A program made the position numbers and the translations under genes. Below are positions 1 to 8,141 of a stretch of 64,000 nucleotides of DNA, piece after piece. The notes under the pieces are model-generated. The model did no database searches. It had not been told where the DNA came from and worked only from the letters and a program-made list of their open reading frames with translations. Source of the DNA: Longitalea arenae (lineage in GTDB: Bacteria; Bacteroidota; Bacteroidia; Chitinophagales; Chitinophagaceae); NCBI RefSeq assembly GCF_016924755.1, contig NZ_JAFFJX010000005.1, positions 1-64,000 of the forward strand, given 5' to 3'. Position 1 is the stretch's first letter, and each line of letters begins with the position of its first letter.

Positions 1-130
1 TTCACTAGTCTGATGGACATCGTAAAGCCTTCTAAAACTGTTAATGTTTAATGAACCGCCGTATGCCGAACGGCACGTACGGTGGTGTGAGAGGACAGTA
101 AGGGAAATAATCTCTTACTTCCTACTCTAT
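1..130 (+). mobile_element. Group II intron 3' end (domains V and VI)
   Basis: Positions 54-90 fold as a group II intron domain V: a lower stem containing CCGCCGTA pairs with TACGGTGG, there is a short bulge, then GCC pairs with GGC around a GAAC tetraloop. This is followed at about 91-130 by a domain VI-like hairpin (GTAAG pairs with CTTAC, AGG with CCT) with a bulged A at 124. That A is seven bases (inclusive) from the end at 130, the normal branch-point geometry, and the terminal AT fits the 3' splice-site rule (AY). Frame 1 is open from base 1 to a stop at 49-51, so a maturase tail could end there, but 16 residues are too few to identify. The rest of the element lies outside the window. 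The intron sits just past the end of ahcY on the opposite strand. Confidence 0.75.
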
Positions 131-132
131 AA

Positions 133-170
133 AATGCAGGCTTGTTAGTTATAGTTCGCTTGCCTGTATT
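133..170 (-). terminator. Possible terminator of ahcY
   Basis: AATGCAGGC at 133-141 pairs with GCCTGTATT at 162-170 (one G-T pair). On the minus strand the stem is followed by TTTTAT. The stem overlaps the ahcY stop codon, and the T-run lies at the intron junction, so the intron may have inserted right at this terminator. Confidence 0.4.
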
Positions 171-1494
171 AATAACGGTAATGCTCGGGTTTGAAAGGCC
201 CGGCTTTGGGTATACCCAGGTAAGAAGCCTGTTCATCAGTGAGCTCATCCAGTTCAACACCTATTTTTTTCAGGTGCAGGCGGGCTACTTTTTCATCGAG
301 GTGTTTAGGCAGAACGTATACTTTGTTCTCGTAGCTTTTACTGTTTGTCCACAGTTCTAATTGGGCCAGTGTTTGGTTGGTAAATGAATTACTCATTACA
401 AAACTGGGGTGGCCTGTAGCGCATCCGAGGTTCACCAGGCGGCCTTCCGCCAGCAGGATGATCTCTTTACCGTCGATATTATACAGGTCTACCTGAGGTT
501 TAATGGTGTCTTTGGTATTTCCGTAGTTGTTGTTCAACCAGGCTACATCAATTTCTATATCAAAGTGCCCGATGTTACAAACAATAGCTTTATCCTTCAT
601 GGCACGGAAGTGCTTTTCAGTGATGAGGTCGCGGCAGCCCGAAGCGGTAACAATGATATCGGCTTCCTTCACGGCGTCGATCATCTTTTTAACTTCAAAG
701 CCGTCCATAGCAGCCTGTAAAGCGCAGATGGGGTCAACTTCGGTAACAATTACGCGGCAGCCTGAACCAGCCAGGGAAGCTGCAGAACCTTTACCTACGT
801 CGCCATAACCGCCAACCACGGCTACTTTACCAGCCAGCATTACGTCGGTAGCGCGGCGGATAGCATCAACCAGGCTTTCTTTACAACCGTATTTATTGTC
901 GAATTTTGATTTGGTAACCGAGTCGTTTACGTTGATGGCAGGAATGGGTAAGGTACCCTTGGCCATTCTTTCGTACAGGCGGTGAACACCCGTAGTGGTC
1001 TCTTCGCTCAACCCGCGGATATGTTGCACCAGCTCAGGGTATTTATCCAGTACGATGTTGGTAAGGTCGCCACCATCATCGAGGATCATGTTCAGCGGGC
1101 GGTCGGCGCCACCAAAGAACAAGGTTTGTTCAATGCACCAGTCGGCTTCTTCCAGCGTCTGGCCTTTCCAGGCGTAAACGCCAATACCGGCAGCAGCGAT
1201 TGCAGCGGCAGCCTGATCCTGGGTAGAAAAGATATTGCAGGAGCTCCATTTAACCTCGGCGCCTAAAGCCACCAGGGTTTCAATAAGCACCGCTGTTTGA
1301 ATGGTCATATGCAGGCAACCGGCAATGCGGGCGCCTTTTAATGGCTGTGACGGACCATATTCAGCACGTAACGCCATCAAACCGGGCATTTCAGCTTCTG
1401 CAAGGCGTATCTCCTTACGACCCCATTCAGCAAGGCTGATATCTTTAACCTTATAGGGAAGTGAAAAATCAATGTTTTTGGTGATAGTAGACAT
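169..1494 (-). CDS. ahcY: Adenosylhomocysteinase
   Basis: This cytosolic NAD-dependent enzyme hydrolyses S-adenosylhomocysteine to homocysteine and adenosine, clearing the product inhibitor of methyltransferases. The 441-residue product is full length for the family. It shows the NAD-binding glycine-rich loop GGYGDVGKG near residues 228-236, an acidic residue after the next strand (VTEVDP), and the family C-terminal tail KPEHYRY. The segment [13 protein letters not shown] near residue 365 is also characteristic. The ATG start follows an exact TAGCTTTG promoter element by about 26 bases. The gene appears monocistronic, with an Rrf2 regulator upstream on the same strand separated by a hairpin. 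No unusual residues were noticed. Confidence 0.97.
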   Translation of the reverse strand: MSTITKNIDFSLPYKVKDISLAEWGRKEIRLAEAEMPGLMALRAEYGPSQPLKGARIAGCLHMTIQTAVLIETLVALGAEVKWSSCNIFSTQDQAAAAIAAAGIGVYAWKGQTLEEADWCIEQTLFFGGADRPLNMILDDGGDLTNIVLDKYPELVQHIRGLSEETTTGVHRLYERMAKGTLPIPAINVNDSVTKSKFDNKYGCKESLVDAIRRATDVMLAGKVAVVGGYGDVGKGSAASLAGSGCRVIVTEVDPICALQAAMDGFEVKKMIDAVKEADIIVTASGCRDLITEKHFRAMKDKAIVCNIGHFDIEIDVAWLNNNYGNTKDTIKPQVDLYNIDGKEIILLAEGRLVNLGCATGHPSFVMSNSFTNQTLAQLELWTNSKSYENKVYVLPKHLDEKVARLHLKKIGVELDELTDEQASYLGIPKAGPFKPEHYRY

Positions 1495-1520
1495 ATCGTT
1501 TTAAATGTTTATTTCGGTCG

Positions 1521-1528
1521 CAAAGCTA
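1521..1528 (-). promoter_or_regulatory. -7 promoter element of ahcY
   Basis: On the minus strand this reads TAGCTTTG, an exact match to the Bacteroidota -7 consensus TAnnTTTG, 26 bases upstream of the ahcY ATG. No clear TTG -33 element was found at the usual spacing. Confidence 0.5.
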
Positions 1529-1577
1529 CAATTTAAGTGCGAAACTCGCTGAATTAAAGATAGGGGGCGTTTAAGAA

Positions 1578-1603
1578 AAAAGCTTCCCGGCGGGGAAGCT
1601 TTT
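1578..1603 (-). terminator. Terminator after the Rrf2 gene
   Basis: AAGCTTCCC pairs with GGGAAGCTT around a short CGG-containing loop. The minus strand continues into TTTTTTCTT, so this is an intrinsic terminator 20 bases beyond the Rrf2 stop codon and upstream of ahcY. Confidence 0.75.
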
Positions 1604-1622
1604 GGCTTTGTATCTTATTGAA

Positions 1623-2039
1623 TCAGATCATTTTCTTGGTGAGATCGGCCACGGTCTTCTTTTCCAGGATCCGCAGGTTGGCGTCCCGTACCAGTACCAT
1701 CATGTCGTGCAGGCCGCACTGCTTTTCATCGCAGTTCTTGCAGCGTTCATAAAAGTACAGGCTTACGCAGGGCAACATGGCAATAGGGCCGTCTATCAAA
1801 CGCACGATCTTGGCCAGGGGAATGTCCTTGGGCGATGTTTTGAAGAAATAGCCTCCGCCTTTGCCCTTTTTACTGTCAAGGATGCCGGCTTTTTTCAGTT
1901 CCAGCAATATGTTTTCCAGAAATTTCAGGGGGATCCGCTTCTTCTTGGATATTTCAGCAATAAGGATGGGTTCATTTTCTTTCTTATCAGCCATATACAT
2001 CAAGGCCTTAAAGGCATACTGAGCTTTCTTGGATAGCAT
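1623..2039 (-). CDS. Rrf2-family transcriptional regulator
   Basis: The 138-residue protein has the Rrf2 winged helix over residues 1-70 (start MLSKKAQYAFKALMYMA, wing GKGGGYFF). A cysteine cluster follows at C91, C100, C103 and C108. Rrf2 proteins such as IscR hold an Fe-S cluster with cysteines in this region, while CymR-type members lack them. Four closely spaced cysteines suggest metal or Fe-S sensing here, but the spacing is not that of IscR (C92, C98, C104). It stands alone between a LuxR-type regulator and ahcY, with its own terminator. Its targets are unknown; iron-sulphur, sulphur or redox control is inferred only from the cysteines. Confidence 0.9.
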   Translation of the reverse strand: MLSKKAQYAFKALMYMADKKENEPILIAEISKKKRIPLKFLENILLELKKAGILDSKKGKGGGYFFKTSPKDIPLAKIVRLIDGPIAMLPCVSLYFYERCKNCDEKQCGLHDMMVLVRDANLRILEKKTVADLTKKMI

Positions 2040-2240
2040 GTATTTTCAGTTTAAAACACGAAAAGTACCCCGCCTTGGATCGCAGGGCTATAAGGCCGTA
2101 AGATAAAATAATTTATTTATCATCCGCTATCTTAAATGGATCGATAGCATGCAGCACGTGGAAGGCGGCACGCAGAACACCAAAAGGCGGAAGGCCGACA
2201 GCCAGATGCGGAACGCCCGGCAACTGATAACAGGGAATTT

Positions 2241-2299
2241 GGCGTTAAGCATCAAGCGTTCAGCCCGGGCGTTAGGCGTTGGGCCTTTAGCGTTTAGCA
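2241..2299. repeat. Intergenic word repeat (GCGTT/TTTAGC type)
   Basis: The spacer after the LuxR-type gene repeats the words GGCGTTAAGC, GCGTTCAGC, GGCGTTAGGCGTT and CCTTTAGCGTTTAGC. The same vocabulary (GCCTTTAGCGTTT) recurs in the 118-bp triplicate at 59996-60342, so this is probably a short member of a dispersed class. Confidence 0.5.
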
Positions 2300-2301
2300 T
2301 T

Positions 2302-2955
2302 TTACCGGATAGCCACCAGCTTGTTTACATAGGCATACTTTATAAGCCCGATAACGCTGTTGGTCTTTGTCTTGCGGAATATGTTCTTACGGTGCGTTTC
2401 AACCGTACGTTCGCTGATAAACAGCCTTTCAGCGATCTGTTTATTACTGAATTCCTGCTCGATAAGGCGGATGACCTCAAGCTCCCGGCCGGTAAGATGG
2501 ATGGTTTCGGCAGGTACTTTTCTGAGGCGGACAGTAGGATTAGGCATTTCCTGTAGAGTTTTATCGTTAGTGTAAATTTGCTCAATCATGTTTTCCAATG
2601 CTTTGGTTATTGTATGTTTATCTGTGCTTTTTAATACATAGCCGGCAATAGTGCCTTCTTCGATCATTGCATTAACAACATTGTTTTGCCCCTTTTCGAA
2701 CAGGGCAACCATTTTTACCCGGGGAAACAATTCTTTTACCCGGTTGGCCAGCTCATGGCCATTCCTGTAAAGCATAATAATGTCTGCAAACAAAATATCA
2801 ACCGGCGTGCAAGCCATCTGCCGAAGCAGTTCCTGGGGATTCGTAGTAATGATAACGGCTTTGAAATATTCATGTTTGTGTAACAGCGACAGCAATCCAT
2901 CGATTACCGTCTGGTGATCTTCTGCAATAGCCATGCGGATCTTTTTTCGTTTCAT
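2302..2955 (-). CDS. NarL/LuxR-type response regulator, degenerate receiver
   Basis: An N-terminal receiver domain (about residues 1-125) is followed by a LuxR-type helix-turn-helix at the C terminus (LTGRELEVIRLI, then FSNKQIAERLFISERTVETH). The family binds DNA as a dimer, usually after phosphorylation. Here the acidic pocket (AEDH) and the phospho-Asp in LFADI are present. The proline after the Asp strand is leucine (DIIML), and the switch Thr/Ser is phenylalanine (MVALF). The conserved Lys (VLKS) is kept. No kinase gene is adjacent, so phosphorylation-independent or altered activation is possible. The ATG at 2955 is preferred over an upstream in-frame TTG at 2973. Confidence 0.9.
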   Translation of the reverse strand: MKRKKIRMAIAEDHQTVIDGLLSLLHKHEYFKAVIITTNPQELLRQMACTPVDILFADIIMLYRNGHELANRVKELFPRVKMVALFEKGQNNVVNAMIEEGTIAGYVLKSTDKHTITKALENMIEQIYTNDKTLQEMPNPTVRLRKVPAETIHLTGRELEVIRLIEQEFSNKQIAERLFISERTVETHRKNIFRKTKTNSVIGLIKYAYVNKLVAIR

Positions 2956-3504
2956 GTTTGGCAGGTTAAACAATCAGCCGATAAATAGTTTGACTTCTAT
3001 GGCTTGAACCAACGCGCAAACTTTACTACCCCAGGCCAGTATTATATCTATCAAATCTTCTGCCACTGCTTGTTACAGATGACCCGGAACAGGAAATCGT
3101 TCCGGCTGCCGGAAGGGGTTTTCCGGCATTAATGCCATAAAACGCAGAAAAAGGAGTAAAAGAGGCTCGAACAGATGGGATACAGGGTGGGCCAGATGAC
3201 GATCTTCCAAATCCGATTTGTAAGGATGAAGGAAAGGAATAAGTGTAACAAGGATGATCCGGTTTGAAACAGTTCATGTAGCAGTAGTTTGGTAAATCTT
3301 ACTAAAATTTACTGAATTAACCGACAGTAACCTAAGGTTGCCATAAAAATTGAGTAATATCAAATCATTGATAAGTAAGGGCGGCTCGTACGCTAACTGA
3401 TGCAGGAAACAATTCCACCAGGTTTTTATTTGTTTTTTGCATCGAAGACCGCCTGTTCACGATTTTTCTTAGGCTGATCAATGGCTTTCGCAGCCTAAAA
3501 AGAA
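2956..3504. other. Gene-free spacer
   Basis: This stretch of about 550 bases lies upstream of the LuxR-type gene. The open frames are short and have no recognisable protein character. No repeat or RNA fold was seen, apart from the dapB terminator at its right edge. Confidence 0.6.
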
Positions 3505-3527
3505 TTAACCCCGCCAGGGCGGGGTTA
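3505..3527 (-). terminator. Terminator of the par-dapB run
   Basis: TTAACCCCGCC pairs with GGCGGGGTTA around a very short loop. The minus strand continues AATTCTTTTTAGG. It lies 31 bases past the dapB stop codon. Confidence 0.8.
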
Positions 3528-3557
3528 TGCGGGTTATATTTTCTTTTTATTTATTTG

Positions 3558-4274
3558 TTACAGTCCGAGTACATCGCTCATACTGTAAATACCTTTCTTA
3601 CCGGGCAGGAATTCGGCAGCCAGTACAGCTCCGGTAGCAAAACCTTTGCGGTTATGGGCGGTATGTTTTATTTCAATGTCATCGATCTCCGAAGAATAAG
3701 TGATGATATGGGTACCGGGCGCCGGATCAATACGCTCACTGATGATCTGCAGTTCTTCCCGGTTCCTGCTTACCTCGTTCACCCATTTTTTCTTCTGCTT
3801 TATGGAATGCAAAATGCCTTCTGCCAGCGTGATGGCCGTACCACTCGGCGCGTCTTTCTTCTGGGTGTGATGGATCTCTGTAACCGACACATCGTATTCG
3901 GTATGAGGGGCCATCAGTTCGGCCAGCTTTTTATTGATCGCAAAGAAAATGTTCACGCCTACACTGAAATTGCTCGCATACAAAAGCGCGCCATTCTTTT
4001 TGTTGCAATAAACGGTTGCTTCTTCAAAACGCTGCAGCCAGCCGGTAGAACCGCTCACCACAGGAACGCCTGCATCGAGGCATTTGATCACATTGTCGAA
4101 CGCTACTTCCGGACCCGTAAATTCAATGGCTACATCGGCCTTTTGAATATTCTCTATGGTATTCTCTTCGATATTCTCAATGCCTACCTTCAAAACTATT
4201 TCGTGGCCACGCTCCAGGGCAATTTCTTCAATGGCATGACCCATTTTTCCGTATCCGATTAAAGCAATTTTCAT
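3558..4274 (-). CDS. dapB: 4-Hydroxy-tetrahydrodipicolinate reductase
   Basis: The enzyme reduces hydroxy-tetrahydrodipicolinate with NAD(P)H in the diaminopimelate/lysine pathway, feeding peptidoglycan. The 238-residue product shows the N-terminal dinucleotide loop GYGKMG (residues 7-12). The catalytic and substrate segment is EIHH (133-136) followed by KKDAPSGTA (139-147). It is slightly short compared with proteobacterial DapB (about 270 residues), as usual in Bacteroidota. It is the last gene of a minus-strand run parA-parB-DUF5683-dapB. An AT-rich inverted word repeat (4281-4366) lies directly before its start codon, so its translation or separate transcription may be affected. Confidence 0.96.
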   Translation of the reverse strand: MKIALIGYGKMGHAIEEIALERGHEIVLKVGIENIEENTIENIQKADVAIEFTGPEVAFDNVIKCLDAGVPVVSGSTGWLQRFEEATVYCNKKNGALLYASNFSVGVNIFFAINKKLAELMAPHTEYDVSVTEIHHTQKKDAPSGTAITLAEGILHSIKQKKKWVNEVSRNREELQIISERIDPAPGTHIITYSSEIDDIEIKHTAHNRKGFATGAVLAAEFLPGKKGIYSMSDVLGL

Positions 4275-4280
4275 CTTTTT

Positions 4281-4366
4281 AAGTTATTAAGTTCATTAGT
4301 TATTGAGTTATTGGTTCATAAGTTCCTGTATGCCGTTACTTAATAACTCAATAACTGAATAACTAA
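4281..4366. repeat. Inverted word repeat (GTTATTRAG type) before dapB
   Basis: The left arm at 4281-4312 repeats AGTTATTAAGTT / AGTTATTGAGTTATT. The right arm at about 4338-4366 repeats TAATAACTCAATAACTGA, close to the reverse complement. About 25 bases separate them. In RNA the arms would form a long imperfect AT-rich hairpin between the DUF5683 stop and the dapB start. Confidence 0.7.
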
Positions 4367-4380
4367 AAAGAGCTAAGGTA

Positions 4381-5031
4381 TTATTTTGAGGGCTTATCGT
4401 CAAATGTAAACACCAAACTGAGGCCAATGGCCCGGTTCCCTAATACAGCGGGTTTTACCTGCATGCTGAGGTTTTCATTTACATTGAATCCTTTCAGGTG
4501 GGCGTCTACCGTGGCGTCCACTACATTCAGGCCCCAGAAGAGCAGGGTGAACAGAATGGAGTAGTCCATATTCTTACGGAAGTCATTGCGGTAATTCAAC
4601 AGGGAGTTTATCTGCTTTTGCCTTACCAATGTACTCAGGGAGGAATGTACACTTGCCAGGCTGTCGGGATAACCAGTGCTGGCAGGATCCATTTCCGCTA
4701 CTGCAAGCGCATAACGGGTTCGGTTATACCAGGTGCGGTTATCAAAAAAAGTATAAATGGGAATGCCTATAGCGGCATATACGATGGGTACTTTCCAGTA
4801 TTTTCTATTGTAGATCTGGCCAAGTCCGGGGAAAACAGCAGAATAGATAGCAGCCTTGCGGGGTATGTAGGTTCGGTTACCCGCGGAATCGCGCCACAGC
4901 CCTTTTTTTACCTTCGAGCTGGCAACCACTTTGCCACTGGTATCAGTTACAATGAGGCTGTCTTTTTGCTGCGACCATGCCAGCGCGGGTACTGTAAGGA
5001 TAATTGCAATAACAAATACAAATTGTTTCAT
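4381..5031 (-). CDS. DUF5683 membrane-associated protein
   Basis: About 216 residues with a signal peptide (MKQFVFVIAIILTVPALAWS) and a hydrophobic core containing the motif PGLGQIYNRKYWK followed by a predicted membrane segment (VPIVYAAIGIPIY). That arrangement is typical of DUF5683 proteins, which have no assigned function. The ATG at 5031 is chosen because it begins the signal peptide; an in-frame ATG at 5055 would overlap parB. It lies 10 bases after parB and is probably cotranscribed with parAB. This co-location is common in Bacteroidota (recalled, not checked). Confidence 0.85.
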   Translation of the reverse strand: MKQFVFVIAIILTVPALAWSQQKDSLIVTDTSGKVVASSKVKKGLWRDSAGNRTYIPRKAAIYSAVFPGLGQIYNRKYWKVPIVYAAIGIPIYTFFDNRTWYNRTRYALAVAEMDPASTGYPDSLASVHSSLSTLVRQKQINSLLNYRNDFRKNMDYSILFTLLFWGLNVVDATVDAHLKGFNVNENLSMQVKPAVLGNRAIGLSLVFTFDDKPSK

Positions 5032-5041
5032 GCAGGCGAAC

Positions 5042-5962
5042 TTAAGCCGAGACACCGATCTGATCTAAAATCTTATTCAGCTCCTGAATTGAGTAATACT
5101 CGATCGAAATACTTCCGTGCCCGTTTTTGTTATGATTTAACTTGACCTTGGTGCTAAAATGCGTTGCTAAGTTATCTTCAATTTTCTTATAGGCCGGGGG
5201 CAGGGTGGGTTTTACCGATTCTTTAACACCGGCTTCACCACCGCTTTTATACATTTTGCGAACCAGGTCTTCTGTTTGCCGAACCGAAAGGCTGCGGCTT
5301 CTGATCTCATTATAAATGAATAATTGCTTATCTACAGTATCTACATTGATCAATGCGCGGGCATGGCCCATGCTGATCTCATTCTTCCGCACGGCTACCT
5401 GAATATCAGGGGGCAGTTTCAGCAACCTGATGTAGTTGGCCACCGTACTTCTTTCTTTACCCATCCGTTCGGCCACCTGCTCCTGTGTATAGTTCAGCTC
5501 TTCCATCATGCGTTTATAGCTGAGCGCAATTTCAACGGCGTTCAGGTCTTCGCGTTGCAGGTTTTCGAGCAGGGCCAGCTCCAGCAGTTCCTGGTCATTG
5601 GCCTGGCGGATATAAGCAGGTACGTCTTTCAGGCCGGCTATTTTGGAAGCTCGCCAGCGGCGTTCACCCGAAATAAGCCGGTACTTACCGGCGGTTAGTG
5701 TAGAAACCGTGATCGGCTGCACAATGTCGTGCAGCTTTATAGAATCGGCCAGTTCCTGCAAAGCCTGTTCGTCAAAATCATGACGGGGCTGGCGGGGATT
5801 GGGCTCAATTTGATCGATGGGAATACGTGAAATGGAAACAACTGTTTCGGCAACGTCTTTTTTAAGGTTGCCGGCTGCATTTTTCAGGTCAGAATCTATA
5901 TTCTGCAACAGGGAACGGATTCCCTTACCCAGCGCGTCTTTATTTTGTTTGGGGTTGGTCAT
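5042..5962 (-). CDS. parB: Chromosome partitioning protein ParB
   Basis: ParB binds parS sites and spreads as a CTP-dependent clamp, working with ParA to segregate the replication origin. The 306-residue product has the ParB/Srx CTP-binding core with GERRWRA at residues 99-105. The preceding PNPRQPR segment is box I. A helix-turn-helix lies near 158-182 (YTQEQVAERMGKERSTV), and a short C-terminal dimer region follows. The ATG at 5962 fits the usual N terminus (KDALGKGIRSLL); an upstream start at 5998 would add an unsupported extension. It lies 66 bases after parA. No convincing parS was found in the window. Confidence 0.95.
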   Translation of the reverse strand: MTNPKQNKDALGKGIRSLLQNIDSDLKNAAGNLKKDVAETVVSISRIPIDQIEPNPRQPRHDFDEQALQELADSIKLHDIVQPITVSTLTAGKYRLISGERRWRASKIAGLKDVPAYIRQANDQELLELALLENLQREDLNAVEIALSYKRMMEELNYTQEQVAERMGKERSTVANYIRLLKLPPDIQVAVRKNEISMGHARALINVDTVDKQLFIYNEIRSRSLSVRQTEDLVRKMYKSGGEAGVKESVKPTLPPAYKKIEDNLATHFSTKVKLNHNKNGHGSISIEYYSIQELNKILDQIGVSA

Positions 5963-6028
5963 TGATTGTATATGGTTTATTGTTTTGGATCTTGTCAAGC
6001 CCGCCCTGGCGGGACCTACACCACCGCA

Positions 6029-6829
6029 TTATTCTAATATCCGCTCTTCCTGCTTGATTTTTGTCATATCGTTCTTTTGCAGGATCTCTTTGGCCAGGTT
6101 CAGATAGTTGACAGCCCCTTTACTTTGACCATCATACAAAATCACCGGTTTACCAGCGCTGGGCGCCTCGCTGATGCGGGCATTGCGGTGGATAATTGTA
6201 TCAAACACCATTTCGTCAAAATGTTTGCGCACCTCATTTACCACCTGGTTACACAGGCGCAAACGGCCGTCGTACATAGTCATCAGGATGCCTTCGATGA
6301 CCAGGTCTGGATTTAAACGGCTTTGCACAATCTTAATTGTGTTCAATAATTTGCCAAGACCTTCCAATGCAAAAAACTCTGCCTGTACCGGCACCATTAC
6401 CGAATCGGCTGCCGTAAGGGCATTCACCGTTATCAAACCCAGTGATGGTGAACAGTCGATGATAATAAAATCGTACTGCTCTTTCACTGGTTCCAGTATG
6501 CTTTTTAATACACTTTCCCGGTTGGGATAGTTGATCATTTCAATTTCAGCACCTACGAGGTCAATGTGCGATGGAATGATGTCGAGGTTGGGGATCTCTG
6601 ATTTCAGGATCACATCCCGCCCCGGCGTACTGTTTACCATGCAGTCATACAGGCTTGTTTGAATATTGTGCAGATCAAAACCCACCCCGCTGGTACTATT
6701 CGCCTGCGGATCGGCATCTACCAATAATGTTCTGAATTCCAGAACGGCCAGACTGGCCGCCAGGTTGATGGCGGAAGTTGTTTTTCCGACTCCCCCTTTT
6801 TGATTGGCTACTCCAATTACTCGGCTCAT
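6029..6829 (-). CDS. parA: Chromosome partitioning ATPase ParA (Soj)
   Basis: This P-loop ATPase of the ParA/MinD class drives segregation together with ParB. The deviant Walker A motif KGGVGKTT covers residues 11-18 with the signature lysine. It is followed by the switch region DADPQANST and the Walker B strand IIIDCSPSLG. Its 266-residue length fits chromosomal Soj-type ParA and lacks the N-terminal DNA-binding domain of plasmid SopA/P1 types. It is the first gene of parA-parB-DUF5683-dapB. The 435-base upstream spacer contains the terminator of the preceding gene and should hold the promoter, although no exact -7 element is close to the start. Confidence 0.96.
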   Translation of the reverse strand: MSRVIGVANQKGGVGKTTSAINLAASLAVLEFRTLLVDADPQANSTSGVGFDLHNIQTSLYDCMVNSTPGRDVILKSEIPNLDIIPSHIDLVGAEIEMINYPNRESVLKSILEPVKEQYDFIIIDCSPSLGLITVNALTAADSVMVPVQAEFFALEGLGKLLNTIKIVQSRLNPDLVIEGILMTMYDGRLRLCNQVVNEVRKHFDEMVFDTIIHRNARISEAPSAGKPVILYDGQSKGAVNYLNLAKEILQKNDMTKIKQEERILE

Positions 6830-7089
6830 AGTGATTAGTTACATTCCTGCCTGCTTTGCCTTCGCGTTGCACGATCAGCCTGGCAGGTCGTTGGATCTTT
6901 TTTAATTGTTCACTTATATCGGCTCCTATGCCTTCCTAAAAACACGAAACATCAACATATGGAATTCGTCTTTTCCGGCAGTTAAACCGTAGAAAGGGCA
7001 AATTTCGGTGACAATATACTTATTTACCGCATTTATTACCCTTCATAAACCCGATAGTGAATAAAATTGTATTAACTCAACAATAAAAA
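6830..7089. other. Spacer upstream of parA
   Basis: Together with 7115-7264 this makes a 435-base gene-free stretch. It is AT-rich and presumably holds the parA promoter. I saw no repeat, RNA fold or parS-like palindrome in it. Confidence 0.5.
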
Positions 7090-7114
7090 GCATCCCCCAA
7101 AAAAAGGAGGATGC
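7090..7114 (-). terminator. Terminator downstream of the UPF0173 gene
   Basis: GCATCC at 7090 pairs with GGATGC ending at 7114 around an A-rich loop. On the minus strand the stem is followed by TTTTTATTG. It lies 150 bases beyond the metal-dependent hydrolase stop codon. Confidence 0.7.
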
Positions 7115-7264
7115 CCCAATTGGACCGCAAAATTATTACATTAGGCTTATTATCAGCATTTAATGTTTTAATATTTTAAAACCCGCTGTTTCGGCCCTTT
7201 TTTACCCGAAAGATCCCCGGAAATTTGCGGCCGGTTAATTAGTTAATATCCTAATGTATTGCCC

Positions 7265-7951
7265 TTATTTCATAGTAACCGTTTCGCCAATTTTCGGCAA
7301 ATGCAACACACAGCTGGTATCGGCAAAAGCCTTCCTGGCTTTATCATGATCGATCTTAATAAAGCCAAAGGTGTCGTAATGCACACCGATGATCTGCTGG
7401 CATTTGATCATGGCGGCGCAGCGCACCGCATCTTCCACATCCATGGTGAAATTGGAACCGATAGGCAATACCGCGAAATTCAGTTCAGCCCAGGTAGGTA
7501 TCAGCTGCATATCGAGCGTGAGCGCTGTATCACCACTGTAATAGAAATTGCCTTCTTCAGAGCTTATAATAAAACCCAATGGATTTCCGCCATAGGAGCC
7601 ATCAGGTAAACCCGATGAATGATGGGCCACCACAACCTTGAGGGTAAAAGCGTCAAAATTCCATTTACCGCCGGTGTTCATGGGATGTACATGGGTAATA
7701 CCCTGTTTGCCCAACCATTCGTAAATTTCCCAGCTGCAGATCACTTTGGCGCCTGTACGTTTGGCAATGGATACCAGGTCGGCCGTATGATCGGCATGGC
7801 CATGCGATACCAGTATATAATCGGCTTCTACCGTATCGGCATTCACTACTTTATTGGCCAGTTCGTTGGGCGTAATAAATGGATCGAATAACAGTTTTGT
7901 ACCTTTGATCTCAACCGAAAAGCAGGAATGACCATAATAAGTGAAATTCAT
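7265..7951 (-). CDS. UPF0173-type metal-dependent hydrolase (metallo-beta-lactamase fold)
   Basis: A 228-residue member of the UPF0173 metallo-beta-lactamase-fold group. The start MNFTYYGHSCFSVE is characteristic. The metal-binding motif HGHADHTAD lies near residue 58, with a later SGDTAL segment and a C-terminal HYDTFG histidine motif. The family is cytosolic and hydrolytic, but the physiological substrate is not established. The ATG at 7951 is preferred, because the preceding in-frame codons up to 8011 are word-repeat DNA. It is transcribed away from the FMN reductase gene, with the repeat between them. Confidence 0.9.
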   Translation of the reverse strand: MNFTYYGHSCFSVEIKGTKLLFDPFITPNELANKVVNADTVEADYILVSHGHADHTADLVSIAKRTGAKVICSWEIYEWLGKQGITHVHPMNTGGKWNFDAFTLKVVVAHHSSGLPDGSYGGNPLGFIISSEEGNFYYSGDTALTLDMQLIPTWAELNFAVLPIGSNFTMDVEDAVRCAAMIKCQQIIGVHYDTFGFIKIDHDKARKAFADTSCVLHLPKIGETVTMK

Positions 7952-7965
7952 GTAGTATTTTTTTA

Positions 7966-8123
7966 AGTTCCAGGTATTAAGTTTAAAGTTCACAGTTCCA
8001 ATACCGTACAAACTTACAAACTAACAGAAAACCAAAAATTATGAACCTGTAAACTTTGAACTATAAACTTTGAACTGAGAACTTTGAATTGTGAAACGTA
8101 GGTGTGAACTGTGAACTGTTTTC
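7966..8123. repeat. Inverted word repeat (AAGTTC/GAACTT type)
   Basis: The left arm at about 7966-7999 contains AAGTTCCAGG and TTTAAAGTTCACAGTTCC. The right arm at about 8040-8123 repeats TAAACTTTGAACT, TGAGAACTTTGAA and TGTGAACTGTGAACTG. The right arm is made of reverse-complement words of the left. It separates the divergent hydrolase and FMN reductase genes, so it must overlap both promoter regions. Confidence 0.7.
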
Positions 8124-8141
8124 AACGTTATTATTCTTACA

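Noticed and set aside
2148-2163. parS-like site (CACGTGGAA core) near the parAB genes
   Set aside because: Only the CACGTG core and the right half fit; the left half is wrong. Other CACGTG occurrences (near 38770 and 59781) fit even less.
3026-3277. 83-codon minus-strand frame in the spacer after dapB
   Set aside because: Ser/Pro/Gly-rich and without structure; looks like a random open frame.
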